Notes: generated by a model not told the origin, from the sequence alone. 39,539 bases of DNA from Verrucomicrobiota bacterium (GCA_003218885.1 QHOV01000087.1:1-39539), one strand, 5' to 3'; shown: positions 1-10,124, counted from the stretch's first letter. Made by a program: numbers and translations.

Positions 1-2
1 TG

Positions 3-1403
3 AAAGAGGAAGCCGCGAAAGTTTGGGACCGCGCGGCGGAACTCGGAAAGCGTTACGGTTATCGGAACGCGCAGGTCACCGTGCTCGCGCCGACGGGCAC
101 GATCAGTTTCCTGATGGACTGCGACACGACCGGGATTGAACCGGACATCGCGCTGGTAAAATACAAGCTGCTTGCGGGCGGCGGCATGCTCAAAATTGTC
201 AATCAAACCGTCAAGCCGGCGCTGGAGAAACTCGGTTACAACGCCGAGGAGATCGAACGCATCATCGCGCACATCGATGCGTTCGACACGATTGAAGACG
301 TCACCGACACCGATGGAACCAAAATCTCATCCGGCCTGAAACCGGAACACTTGCCGATCTTCGATTGCGCGTTCAAGCCATTCAAAGGCCAGCGCTCGCT
401 GCATTACCTGGCGCACCTGAAAATGATGGCTGCGGCGCAGCCATTTCTGAGCGGCGCGATTTCGAAGACCGTCAACATGCCCGCAGCAGCGACGGTGGAC
501 GACATCATGAACACCTACGTCGAAGGTTGGCGGCTGGGGTTGAAATCGATCGCGATTTATCGCGATAGTTCGAAACGATCTGCGCCTTTGAACACGCGCA
601 AGACAAAAGACATGGGCACTGTAGCCGGCATCGTTGATGCCAGCCCTGAGGGGCACGCGCTCCAAAAGCGCATTCTCGAGTTGGAACAAGAATTGGCCAC
701 AGTGCGCAACCGGCTTGATCAACCGGTTCGGCATCGCATGCCAGACACACGCAATTCCATGACCCATCGGTTCGAGATCGCTGGTCACGAGGGTTACATC
801 ACCGTGGGTTTGTATGAGGACGGGCAACCGGGCGAGCTCTTCATCACTATGTCGAAAGAGGGAAGCACCATCGGCGGACTCATGGACACGGTCGGCACCC
901 TCACGTCGATCGCGTTGCAGTACGGTGTGCCGCTGGAGAGTCTCGTGAAAAAATTCGCGTATCAGCGATTCGAGCCGAGCGGGTTCACAAAAAATCCAGA
1001 TATCCGCCACGCAACCAGCATCACCGATTACGTGTTCCGCTGGCTAGCGTGCCAATTCATCAAAGGCTACAAGGAAGCGACAGCACCAAACCGCGCGCAG
1101 CCGGATTTGCCGCTCAAAGAAATCGCCGAGATCGAGAAGAAAGTTCTGAACCGGCCAGTCACGGATTTAGCGCGCACTGGCGACAAACAAGTGATCGACG
1201 TGATCACGAACAAGTCGGCCGGTGATCCTGCCACCGTCGGAGGAAATGGTAACGGCGCCGGCAACTCGGCGGACCGCGTAACAGTAGCGCTCGGCAGCAT
1301 CTTCATGGGAATTACCTGTTCGGTGTGCGGCAGCGACAAAGTCATCCGCGCAGGCGCATGCGGCGTCTGCATCGAATGCGGCACCAGCCAAGGCTGTAGC
1401 TGA
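3..1403 (+). CDS. nrdJ: Adenosylcobalamin-dependent (class II) ribonucleoside-diphosphate reductase, C-terminal part; 5' end outside window
   Basis: Frame open from base 3 (KEEAAKVWDRAAELGKRYGYRNAQVTVLAPTGTISFLMDCDTTGIEPD), with class II RNR motif LAPTGTISFLMDCDTTGIEP and Cys-rich C-terminus ITCSVCGSDKVIRAGACGVCIECGTSQGCS. Confidence 0.9.
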   Translation, partial: KEEAAKVWDRAAELGKRYGYRNAQVTVLAPTGTISFLMDCDTTGIEPDIALVKYKLLAGGGMLKIVNQTVKPALEKLGYNAEEIERIIAHIDAFDTIEDVTDTDGTKISSGLKPEHLPIFDCAFKPFKGQRSLHYLAHLKMMAAAQPFLSGAISKTVNMPAAATVDDIMNTYVEGWRLGLKSIAIYRDSSKRSAPLNTRKTKDMGTVAGIVDASPEGHALQKRILELEQELATVRNRLDQPVRHRMPDTRNSMTHRFEIAGHEGYITVGLYEDGQPGELFITMSKEGSTIGGLMDTVGTLTSIALQYGVPLESLVKKFAYQRFEPSGFTKNPDIRHATSITDYVFRWLACQFIKGYKEATAPNRAQPDLPLKEIAEIEKKVLNRPVTDLARTGDKQVIDVITNKSAGDPATVGGNGNGAGNSADRVTVALGSIFMGITCSVCGSDKVIRAGACGVCIECGTSQGCS

Positions 1404-1537
1404 GACCTGCGAATCACGCAGATCGACGCGAAGCCAACATAACGTCCATTAGCTGGATAATCGGACTAACCTGCGCTTGATTGGACACGCGGGCGCACAT
1501 GGTTACACTGCGCCGGCCGGCTTTGGCTACGGACTAA

Positions 1538-3319
1538 ATGAACAAACTCGACGCGCAGAGACAAAAAGAGATTCAGCAGGCTGAGGAACTGCTTTTTGCG
1601 GGGCCGCAGGCGCTCGGTTTTGCCAAGGGACTTTTCCAAGGCCATTTCGTCTCTGATTGGGTGATGCCTTATCCGCGCATTCCGGCGGCGCAACAAATCG
1701 AGTTGGATGAAACGCTCACCGAACTTCGGCAATTTCTCGATGAACATCTTGATCCTGCGGAAATCGATCGACAGGCGGATATTCCGCGCGAGGTGATCGA
1801 CGGCCTTGGTCGCGTCGGTGTGCTTGGTATGACCGCGCCGAAGGAATACGGCGGACGGGGCTTCTCGCAAATGGCGAACTGCAAAGTGCTGGAAGAAATC
1901 GGCCGCCGTTGCGCGTCGACATCGGTTTTCGTGAACGCGCACCACTCGATCGGGATCCGTGCGTTACTGCTCTTTGGAACACACGAACAAAAACAGCGAT
2001 GGCTACCCAAATTATCAAGTGGCGAGCAGTTGGGTTCATTCGCTCTCACTGAGAAGGAAGCCGGATCGGATGCGGCAAATGTGCAGATGCAGGCGCATCC
2101 CAGCGAGGACGGGTCGCACTTTATTTTGAACGGCGAAAAACGTTACATCACCAACGCTGCGATCGCACACGAGCTCACGGTGATGGCGCGCACGCCGGTG
2201 CCGGGTTCAGACAAGACCGCGATCACGGCATTTCTGGTCACGCCTGACATGCCGGGATTCGAAATCCTCGAAGCGCGCATGCCGAAGATGGGAATCCGCG
2301 GGACCGCCACGGGGCGATTTGCGTTGCACGACGTCAAAGTTCCCAAGGAAAATATTCTGGGCACGATGGGCAAAGGACTAAAAGTCGCACTGACGGTGCT
2401 GGATTTCGGGCGGACCACATTCGGCGCATGCTGCACCGGCGCGGCGAAAACCTGTTTGGAACTCGCTGTTCAACACGCGAACACGCGCAAACAATTCAAC
2501 AAAACGCTGGGCAATTTCGAGCTGGTCAAAAAGAAAATCGCGCGCATTGCGGCCGACGCGTACGCAATGGAAGCGATGACCACGGTCACCGCGTCGTTGA
2601 TCGATCGCGGTTTGGAGGATTACATGATCGAGACCGCGATGCTGAAGGTCTTCACTACCGAGCGGCTCTGGGAGTGTATCAATGACGTGTTTCAGATTTA
2701 TGGCGGCTCGGCTTATTTCGTCGATCTCTCATTGGAGCGAATGATGCGCGATGCGCGCATTAACCAGATCGGGGAAGGCGCGAATGAAGTGCTCACTTCG
2801 TTCATTGCGTTGGTCGGCATGCGCGGACCTGGCATGGAGTTCAAGGAAATTTATGACACCATGATGAAGCCATCCCGCGATCGAATGAGCAAAGCGTGGG
2901 CCGCGGGAAAGAACCGGCTTGGCGCGACGATTTGCGTTCCCGATGTGCCAGTGCGAAGCGACGAGCTTCGCGGGCATGCGCGACAACTCGGCCGATTGAT
3001 CTGGCGTTTTAATGTTGCTGTCAACCGCGCGTTGATCACGTATCGCGAGCCGATTCTCGACATGCAGCTTGTTCAGGAACGCATCGCGAATGCGGCAATG
3101 GATCTGTTTGCATCAACGTGTGTCCTCAGCCGACTGGACAGCGAAATTCAGTTTGCTCGTCGAAATGGCGATGCGGCACCGCCCGATCACTCAGCTGCCG
3201 ATCTGTTTTTGCGACAATCATTTCGCCGAATTCGCGGTTTCCTTGGCGCACTGACGGACAACGACGACAAAGCGGTGCTCGCAGCAGCAAAATCCAGCTT
3301 AGCTAAGCCACCAAGCTAA
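1538..3319 (+). CDS. Acyl-CoA dehydrogenase family protein with C-terminal extension
   Basis: 593 aa; FALTEKEAGSDAANVQ, GEKRYITNAAIA, QIYGGSAYFVDLSLERMMRDARINQIGEGANEV are typical ACAD motifs. Confidence 0.92.
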   Translation: MNKLDAQRQKEIQQAEELLFAGPQALGFAKGLFQGHFVSDWVMPYPRIPAAQQIELDETLTELRQFLDEHLDPAEIDRQADIPREVIDGLGRVGVLGMTAPKEYGGRGFSQMANCKVLEEIGRRCASTSVFVNAHHSIGIRALLLFGTHEQKQRWLPKLSSGEQLGSFALTEKEAGSDAANVQMQAHPSEDGSHFILNGEKRYITNAAIAHELTVMARTPVPGSDKTAITAFLVTPDMPGFEILEARMPKMGIRGTATGRFALHDVKVPKENILGTMGKGLKVALTVLDFGRTTFGACCTGAAKTCLELAVQHANTRKQFNKTLGNFELVKKKIARIAADAYAMEAMTTVTASLIDRGLEDYMIETAMLKVFTTERLWECINDVFQIYGGSAYFVDLSLERMMRDARINQIGEGANEVLTSFIALVGMRGPGMEFKEIYDTMMKPSRDRMSKAWAAGKNRLGATICVPDVPVRSDELRGHARQLGRLIWRFNVAVNRALITYREPILDMQLVQERIANAAMDLFASTCVLSRLDSEIQFARRNGDAAPPDHSAADLFLRQSFRRIRGFLGALTDNDDKAVLAAAKSSLAKPPS

Positions 3320-3321
3320 AT

Positions 3322-4311
3322 TTGGCCGCACGCATTTATACCGACAAAGATGTCGATCTTCGCTGGCTGAAGGGAAAAATTTCCTCAGTGATCGGCTTCG
3401 GCGCGCAAGGCCGTGCGCACGCTCTCAATCTTCGGGATAGTGGGATCGACGTAATTGTTGGGCTTTATGCCGGCAGCAAGTCGCGCGCTCGGGCCAGGCG
3501 AAGCGGGCTTCGAGTGCTCGACACACCCGAGGCTGTGCGACGCGGCGACATTATTTTTCTGGCGCTTTCAGATACGAAGATGCCGGCCATTTACAGGAAA
3601 CAGATCGCTCCGAACTTGCGTCCAGATCAGACTCTGCTCTTTGCGCACGGCTTCGCGATTCATTACCGGACGATTGTTCCGCCCAAAGACATCGACGTGG
3701 TCATGGTCGCGCCCAAAGGACTGGGACCGATGGTGCGTCGAGAATTCGTGCAGGGTCGCGGCGTGCCTGCGTTGATTGCAGTTCATCAGGATCGCAGCAG
3801 ACACGCGAAGCAAACGGCCCTGGCGTGGACGAAAGGAATCGGCTGCACGCGTGCCGGTGTACTCGAAACGACTTTTCGCGAGGAGACTGAGACCGATCTG
3901 TTCGGCGAGCAGGCCGTGCTCTGCGGCGGCACGAGCGCGCTCATTCGTGCCGGCTTTGACACGCTAACCCGCGCCGGCTATCCGGCTGAGCTCGCGTACT
4001 TCGAATGCCTGCACGAGCTCAAGTTTATTGTCGATCTTATCCACGAGGCAGGACTCACCGGAATGCGCAAACTGATTTCGGATACCGCCAAATGGGGCGA
4101 GCTGACCGTCGGTCCAAAGATTATCGATCAAACAGTGCAAAAACATATGAGATCTGCGCTGCGTGACATTCGCTCCGGAAAATTTGCACGCGAGTTTATT
4201 CGGGAAATGGAAACCGGCGCGCGTCGTCGCATGCATGTGCTAGACAAAGCTGAAGCGCACCCGATTGAAAAAGTTGGCGCGCGACTGCGCGGCCTAATGA
4301 GCTGGAAATAA
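3322..4311 (+). CDS. ilvC: Ketol-acid reductoisomerase (TTG start)
   Basis: 329 aa; NADP-binding GFGAQGRAHALNLRDSG, VMVAPKGLGPMVR, ETTFREETETDLFGEQAVLCGG, YFECLHELKFIVDLI. TTG start 2 nt after the preceding stop. Confidence 0.85.
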   Translation: MAARIYTDKDVDLRWLKGKISSVIGFGAQGRAHALNLRDSGIDVIVGLYAGSKSRARARRSGLRVLDTPEAVRRGDIIFLALSDTKMPAIYRKQIAPNLRPDQTLLFAHGFAIHYRTIVPPKDIDVVMVAPKGLGPMVRREFVQGRGVPALIAVHQDRSRHAKQTALAWTKGIGCTRAGVLETTFREETETDLFGEQAVLCGGTSALIRAGFDTLTRAGYPAELAYFECLHELKFIVDLIHEAGLTGMRKLISDTAKWGELTVGPKIIDQTVQKHMRSALRDIRSGKFAREFIREMETGARRRMHVLDKAEAHPIEKVGARLRGLMSWK

Positions 4312-4328
4312 AAACAAAAAGCAATCGG

Positions 4329-4348
4329 CGCTGCCGTGTCGGGCAGCG
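4329..4348. other. Perfect 7-bp stem-loop in the intergenic gap after ilvC
   Basis: CGCTGCC-gtgtcg-GGCAGCG; a T-run (tttttttgg) lies ~20 nt further on, so terminator function is uncertain. Confidence 0.4.
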
Positions 4349-4386
4349 TTATCGCTCGCCGAACTGCGTTTTTTTGGCGAAATTAT

Positions 4387-4617
4387 TTATTCGCGCCCGA
4401 TAACCAGTAGCGGGTTGGCGGTGGTCGGAAACGTACCGACCAATCGTTCGCATCGCATGGGAATGCCAGAAGCGACGGTCTTTATGTAGCAGATTTTTAC
4501 AACCGCTGGACTAGCAATCTGCTGCGTTGGCCGCGCAACTACGTTCTTGCCTGGATCTGAAGCAAATGCCGATGCGCAAAATGCGAGCGCGAGCACGATG
4601 CCTGCATATGTTTTCAT
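4387..4617 (-). CDS. Small hypothetical secreted protein
   Basis: Internal ATG of the 119-aa ORF gives MKTYAGIVLALAFCASAFASDPGKN..., a good signal peptide; no family recognised. Confidence 0.45.
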   Translation of the reverse strand: MKTYAGIVLALAFCASAFASDPGKNVVARPTQQIASPAVVKICYIKTVASGIPMRCERLVGTFPTTANPLLVIGRE

Positions 4618-4783
4618 GCCCTGATTGTGAGCCTGCTTCGAACTTTGCGCAAGCGAATTCATAGTGCGTAGAAGCGACAATTTCAGCCACCTCCCTTCGC
4701 CACGGATACGGCGGGGCAGCCCGCCTTTGTCTCGCAGTTGCGGCAACGACGCGACAGGAGGTCCCGGCGTGCAAGAACGAACA

Positions 4784-7162
4784 TCAATCTGCCCAGAGAA
4801 AGTGTTCCAAGCGCAGATGATTCAGCCGGGCCTTGGCTTCTTCGCTTCGGTTGCCACTCGCCGCGGCCAGGCGCTCATAAATCGCAGCTGCGGACTGCCA
4901 TTTCGAATCTTCCTCCAGTAGCCGCGCGGCATTAAATCCGGCCTTGTAGTACCAGAAGAGTTCACGTTGTCCGTATGGGCGCGTTTTGTCCTCCAGGATT
5001 TTGTAAAACGTCTCAAGCGCGCCGCCGCGGTCGTCTTTCTTTTCTAAACAGAGGGCCTTTTTGAATAGCGACTGGTTGCGCCAATGGCTGGGTTCGTTTT
5101 TGTCCAACGCGAGTTGGTCATAAATTTCGATGGCCTGCTGGTAATTCGCGCTGCCTCCCATCTCAGAAAAAATGTCGCCCTTGGCGCAAAGCGCTTCCCG
5201 TTTTTCAGACGGCGGAGCATCGCTTTTCAGCACTTCATCGTACAACGCAAGAGCATCTTTGGTCTTGCCAAGCTTGCGCTCGATGAGGGCTTGTTCATTG
5301 CGCGCGGACCACCGCAGCGCGCCGTTTTTTTGCACGATCTGATCGAACAGAACAATCGCCCGGTCCAGCGAATGCTCGCCCATGCTCGACATGGCCGATT
5401 CTGCCGCGAAAAAAAGTGCTCTTTCCGCGAGAGAGTCATCCGGATTCTGCTCCGTGATAATTTCAAACTGCGTCTGCGCGTTTGCGAAATCCTGGCGCCG
5501 ATAATAAAGCTCCGCTAATTTCATTCGAACTTCCGGAGCGAACGGTGAGAGGCCGTGTTGCTCCAGAAATCGCTTTGCGAGCTCAATGACTTTCGTCTCG
5601 TTTCCACCCGCTGATTCTTCTACCCAGATGCTGAGATAATCGGCGCGCTCCGCGGCCGCGGCGGTCGGCGCCGACTCGGCTGCGTGAGCGAGATCTCTGC
5701 GCGCATCATCCACGCGCGGCGGCGACGAGTGAAAGGCCAGCTCAGCCAGGGCAACCCATGCTTCCGACACGCGCGGATTCTTGGGAAAATCGCGAATGAA
5801 CTGCTGCAACGATACCTCCGCTTTTTTGTCGTCTTTTGCCGCCTGCATCAGGCCTTCCTCCAATCGTAAGTTGGCGCGAGCCTCATCGTCAACGCCCTGC
5901 TTCTCCAGTTCGCTGTAATTAACCAGAAAACGAGCGTAGATTTGTTCAAAAGACGCCGTCGCGGTGTCAAATCGCTTCGCCAAGTAGTGCGCTTGCGCAG
6001 ATAAAAAATCGATTCGAGCCAGCAAAGCCGGTTCGGGACGCAGCAGACGCGCCTCATCCAAGATCGCAATCGCCTCATCGAAATGCCGGTCTTCCACTTC
6101 AAATTGTGCGAACTCTAGAAAAGCAGGTGCGATCGCCGGCGATTTGATGCCGGCGCGTCGCAGGTCGGAAAATAGTTGCCGGGCTCGGTCACTCCGGCCG
6201 GCGCGAATTTCCAGCCGAGCGAGATACCATCGGGCAAATGTTCGCCGCGGCTCTTCCGGCCTGCGCACCCATTTCTCCAGTTCGTTGCGCGACGGTTTGT
6301 GCTCTGCTCGATACAACTCATCTAGTTTTGCGAACAGAAGAGACAGATCCGGGTCTGCCGGGTGAAGATCGACAAACTGCTCAATGACATCATCTCCGGC
6401 TTCCGGTGTTTTTAGTTGCAGGTGTGCTTCGGCGATGCCGAAGAGTGCCGCGATTAGCGTGGCATGAGCTGCTCCCTCCGGCCTTCTCAGAAGCGCTTGA
6501 AACATGCCGATTGCTCTCTCCGGGCGCTGCAAAATCAGCTCCAGGCGTCCGCGTAACAGCCGCCGTTCTCTCCGCTCGGCAACCGATCTCGGCTTCATTT
6601 CTTCCAAGAGACGCTGCGTATTAGCGGCGTCTGCCATTTCAATGGATAGCTCTGCCGCTCGTAACTGCGCTCGGATAGCCCATTCTTTGTCGTGGAGGAG
6701 AAGGTTGAGCTTTCTCAAAGCTTCTTCCCGCTTTCCTAAGGCGCGCAGCATCTCCGCGGTCCCAAAAGTGGCTGCTCCGCGAAACGGTGAACCTTCGTGC
6801 GTAGCCAATTCCTCATACAGCCGCAGCGCATCGGCCCATCGCTTCAGGCCGGCGAAGGCTTGGGCGCGCCAGAACCTTGCCCACGGGAGTTCGCGTACTC
6901 GACCGTCTGCCAACAAGACGAGGGTATCTTCCGGCTCCCTTGCAGCCACCTGAGCTTCGGCAAGTTTCTCGGCGACCGCGCGCCATTCGGCATCGGGCAG
7001 ATTCCTGTTTAGCAACGCCTGCAACCGCACAACCGCGACTTCCGGCACGCCTTCTGGAAGCGGCGCGCTCGCTTCGGCAATCTCAGCGGAAATGTCCGCA
7101 CGCGCGAGTGGCGTGAGCATGCCTATGAAACAGATGAATGCAATGTGTCTTATCAGGCTCAT
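4784..7162 (-). CDS. Signal-peptide-bearing tetratricopeptide-repeat protein
   Basis: 792 aa; N-terminal MSLIRHIAFICFIGMLTPLARA; many TPR-like helical repeats (e.g. AKLAELYYRRQDFANAQTQFEIITEQNPDD). Start overlaps uvrA stop by 4 nt (ATGA). Confidence 0.85.
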   Translation of the reverse strand: MSLIRHIAFICFIGMLTPLARADISAEIAEASAPLPEGVPEVAVVRLQALLNRNLPDAEWRAVAEKLAEAQVAAREPEDTLVLLADGRVRELPWARFWRAQAFAGLKRWADALRLYEELATHEGSPFRGAATFGTAEMLRALGKREEALRKLNLLLHDKEWAIRAQLRAAELSIEMADAANTQRLLEEMKPRSVAERRERRLLRGRLELILQRPERAIGMFQALLRRPEGAAHATLIAALFGIAEAHLQLKTPEAGDDVIEQFVDLHPADPDLSLLFAKLDELYRAEHKPSRNELEKWVRRPEEPRRTFARWYLARLEIRAGRSDRARQLFSDLRRAGIKSPAIAPAFLEFAQFEVEDRHFDEAIAILDEARLLRPEPALLARIDFLSAQAHYLAKRFDTATASFEQIYARFLVNYSELEKQGVDDEARANLRLEEGLMQAAKDDKKAEVSLQQFIRDFPKNPRVSEAWVALAELAFHSSPPRVDDARRDLAHAAESAPTAAAAERADYLSIWVEESAGGNETKVIELAKRFLEQHGLSPFAPEVRMKLAELYYRRQDFANAQTQFEIITEQNPDDSLAERALFFAAESAMSSMGEHSLDRAIVLFDQIVQKNGALRWSARNEQALIERKLGKTKDALALYDEVLKSDAPPSEKREALCAKGDIFSEMGGSANYQQAIEIYDQLALDKNEPSHWRNQSLFKKALCLEKKDDRGGALETFYKILEDKTRPYGQRELFWYYKAGFNAARLLEEDSKWQSAAAIYERLAAASGNRSEEAKARLNHLRLEHFLWAD

Positions 7163-10062
7163 CTTCTCTCCAGCATTGGCCGCAAATATCGCCCCGTATG
7201 GCTACTTGGAAGAGCTGCGATCTTCTCCGGCGTACCGGCTCCGACGAGATCGCCGCCACCTTCGCCACCCTCAGGTCCCAAATCGATGATCCAGTCGGCG
7301 CACTTGATCATCTCCAGATTATGTTCAATCACAATCACCGTATTACCTGCATTGCGCAGCTTCATTAACACTTGCAGCAGTTTCTCGATATCGGCGAAAT
7401 GCAATCCGGTTGTCGGCTCATCAAGAATGTAAAGGGTGCGCCCGGTTGCTTTTTTCGCAAGCTCGGTGGCGAGTTTCACCCGCTGCGCTTCTCCGCCGGA
7501 AAGAGTTGTCCCGGCCTGGCCAAGTCGCAGATAACCAAGACCGACATCCAGCAGTGAGTTTAGCTTTTCTGAGATGCTGGGCACATTGCGGAAAAAGCGC
7601 GCCGCCTCATCAACGGTTAGATCGAGCACGTCGGCAATATTCTTGCCTTTGTAAGTGATCTCGAGCGTCTCACGGTTGTAACGCTTGCCATGGCACACTT
7701 CGCATTCGACATACACGTCCGGTAAAAAGTGCATCTCGATTTTGATCAACCCGTCGCCTTCGCAGTTTTCGCAACGGCCGCCTTTGACGTTGAAACTGAA
7801 ACGGCCCGGGTCATACCCACGCACGCGCGCGGCCGGCAATTGCGCGAACAGCTCGCGTATCGGCGTAAAGGCGCCGGTGTAAGTGACGGGATTTGATCGC
7901 GGCGTTCGGCCAATCGCGCTTTGGTCAATCACGATAGCCTTGTCGATCTGTTCCACTCCTTGAAGCGCCCGATGAGTGCCCGGTTTTTCTTTCGCGTTGT
8001 AGAAACGCCGGAACAGCGCGCGCCGCAGAATGTCATCCACCAGAGTGGATTTGCCGCTGCCGGAGACACCGGTCACACAGGTGAGACAACCAAGAGGAAA
8101 GGATACCTCGATTTTCTTGAGGTTGTTCTCAGTTGCACCGACCACTGTAAGCCAGCCATCGGATCGTGGCTGAACGCGCTGCTTTGGAATCGCGATGCGC
8201 GCGCGTCCGGAAAGATAATCGCCGGTTAACGAATTCTTCGCGCGCAGGATGTCGTTAAGTTTCCCTTGTGCCACGATTTGGCCTCCGCGCGGACCTGCGC
8301 CCGGGCCAAGATCGATAATGTGATCGGCAGCCCGGATGGTTTCTTCGTCATGTTCAACTACAATGACCGAATTGCCCAAATCACGAAGACGCCACAGTGT
8401 CCCCAGCAATCGCGCATTGTCGCGCTGATGCAACCCGATGCTTGGTTCATCCAAAATGTAAAGAACCCCGGCAAGACCGGAGCCGATCTGTGTCGCCAAT
8501 CGGATTCGCTGTGCCTCGCCACCGGAAAGCGTCCCGCTTTGCCGATCGAGGGTGAGATAACCGAGCCCGACTTCAACAAGAAATTGCAAGCGTGATTGAA
8601 TTTCGCGTACCACGTCGGTCACAATGGTTTGCTGCTGCGCAGTCAGCTCCAGCGCAGCTATAAACCGGGCAGCCGCTTCGATAGTAAGCTCGCTGAATTG
8701 GTGAATGTTGAGTTCGCATGCGTGTCGATCTTTTATCGTCACGGCAAGAATTTCCGGTTTGAGCCTTGCTCCATTGCACACCTTGCACGGTTCGCGCGTC
8801 ATGAACGAGCGAATGCGATTACGGGTGAATTCGCTCTGGGTTTGCTCGTAAAGCCGCTGCATTTGCGGCACGAGTCCCTCGAATGGTTTCGCGACTCTTC
8901 GCTCGCCGCCGTCGTTGAAATTTATTTCAATCGCCGTCCCGTTCGTGCCGAAGTACAGCGCTTGTTTAAATTGCTCTGGCAAATCGCTAAAAGGAACGTC
9001 TTCATCGACGTGAAAGTGTTTCACCAGCGCCTTTTGCAAATGGCGGTAATATGCTTGCATCCGTTTTGTCCCGCGTCGCCACGGCGTGATTGCTCCTTCG
9101 GCCAGCGTTCTGCCAGGATCGGAAATCATTAGATCCGGATCGCAGACCAACTGCGTGCCAAGCCCATGGCAAGCTGGGCATGCTCCCAAATGGCTGTTGA
9201 AAGAAAAATATTTGGGAGTCAGCTCAGCTAACGTGAATCCAGTCTGCGCATTCCCGTAATCCGTAGAGTAGCGCCGTTCTTCCCACTCTTCTGATTCAAT
9301 GTTGGATGTTGGACGTTCGGCGTTAGGCGTTTTCTGCGTCGATCGCAAGATTGACAATTTGTTCCCGCCCCATTTGAGCGCAGTCTCAATTGAGTCTGTC
9401 AGGCGCACACGAATCCCATCGCGCATGACCAACCGATCGACTACCGCCTCGATAGTATGCCGCTTGTTCTTGTTGAGCCGGATCGGCTTGGGGCAATCCA
9501 GCTCGGTAATCTGACCGTCAATCCGCGCGCGGATGAATCCTTCGCGCTTGATCTTTTCGATCACATCCCGGAATTCGCCCGGTTGATTCTCGATCAGTGG
9601 CGCTAGCACAATAATTTTGGAACCCGGCTCGTATGCCAGGATCTGATCGACAATTTGCTGAGGCGTTTTGCGACTCAGCGGTTGTCCAGTTAGCGGATCG
9701 TGCGGCTGGCCAACAGCGGAAAAGAGGACCCGAAGATAATCGTAAATTTCAGTGGTGGTCGCGATTGTGGATCTCGGATTGGCACCGGCGCTGCGCTGTT
9801 CGATGGCGATCGCAGGAGAAAGCCCCTGGATAAAATCGACATTTGGCTTTTCCATCTGATCGAGGAATTGCCGCGCATACGCGGAGAGGCTTTCGACGTA
9901 TCGGCGTTGCCCCTCGGCATAAAGAGTATCGAAAGCCAGCGAGGACTTCCCCGAGCCACTCAGACCGGTGATGACCACCAGCTTCTCCCGTGGAATCTCC
10001 ACATGAAGATTCTTGAGATTGTGCTGGCGGGCACCACTAATTTTGATAACTTGCGCAGGCAT
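7159..10062 (-). CDS. uvrA: Excinuclease ABC subunit A
   Basis: 967 aa; GLSGSGKSSLAFDTLYAEGQRRYVESLSAYARQFL, two ABC signatures TLSGGEAQRI/TLSGGEAQRV, CENCEGDGLIKIEMHFLPDVYVECEVCHGKRYN. Confidence 0.98.
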   Translation of the reverse strand: MPAQVIKISGARQHNLKNLHVEIPREKLVVITGLSGSGKSSLAFDTLYAEGQRRYVESLSAYARQFLDQMEKPNVDFIQGLSPAIAIEQRSAGANPRSTIATTTEIYDYLRVLFSAVGQPHDPLTGQPLSRKTPQQIVDQILAYEPGSKIIVLAPLIENQPGEFRDVIEKIKREGFIRARIDGQITELDCPKPIRLNKNKRHTIEAVVDRLVMRDGIRVRLTDSIETALKWGGNKLSILRSTQKTPNAERPTSNIESEEWEERRYSTDYGNAQTGFTLAELTPKYFSFNSHLGACPACHGLGTQLVCDPDLMISDPGRTLAEGAITPWRRGTKRMQAYYRHLQKALVKHFHVDEDVPFSDLPEQFKQALYFGTNGTAIEINFNDGGERRVAKPFEGLVPQMQRLYEQTQSEFTRNRIRSFMTREPCKVCNGARLKPEILAVTIKDRHACELNIHQFSELTIEAAARFIAALELTAQQQTIVTDVVREIQSRLQFLVEVGLGYLTLDRQSGTLSGGEAQRIRLATQIGSGLAGVLYILDEPSIGLHQRDNARLLGTLWRLRDLGNSVIVVEHDEETIRAADHIIDLGPGAGPRGGQIVAQGKLNDILRAKNSLTGDYLSGRARIAIPKQRVQPRSDGWLTVVGATENNLKKIEVSFPLGCLTCVTGVSGSGKSTLVDDILRRALFRRFYNAKEKPGTHRALQGVEQIDKAIVIDQSAIGRTPRSNPVTYTGAFTPIRELFAQLPAARVRGYDPGRFSFNVKGGRCENCEGDGLIKIEMHFLPDVYVECEVCHGKRYNRETLEITYKGKNIADVLDLTVDEAARFFRNVPSISEKLNSLLDVGLGYLRLGQAGTTLSGGEAQRVKLATELAKKATGRTLYILDEPTTGLHFADIEKLLQVLMKLRNAGNTVIVIEHNLEMIKCADWIIDLGPEGGEGGGDLVGAGTPEKIAALPSSHTGRYLRPMLERR
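9294..9331. repeat. Heptanucleotide-periodic tract embedded in the uvrA ORF
   Basis: attcaat/gttggat/gttggac/gttcggc/gttaggc/gtt, a 7-nt period, encoding TPNAERPTSNIES on the - strand. Confidence 0.8.
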
Positions 10063-10088
10063 TCGGACCGTAAGCGTCGAACTTATTA

Positions 10089-10124
10089 GTCAAGCACAAC
10101 CGCGATTCTTCTCCAGAGAAATTG
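10089..10124. promoter_or_regulatory. Repeat core copy A, upstream of uvrA and the divergent GT39 gene
   Basis: gtcaagcacaaccgcgattcttctccagagaaattg; similar to copies B (11983-12018) and C (13705-13740). Confidence 0.6.

Noticed and set aside
327-1010. 227-aa - strand ORF
   Set aside because: Antisense to nrdJ with no plausible protein features.
3322-4311. IlvC beside an acyl-CoA dehydrogenase as a new pathway
   Set aside because: KARI catalytic acidic residues appear intact and adjacency alone is weak evidence; kept as ordinary ilvC.
8596-9132. 178-aa + strand ORF
   Set aside because: Antisense to uvrA, shadow ORF.
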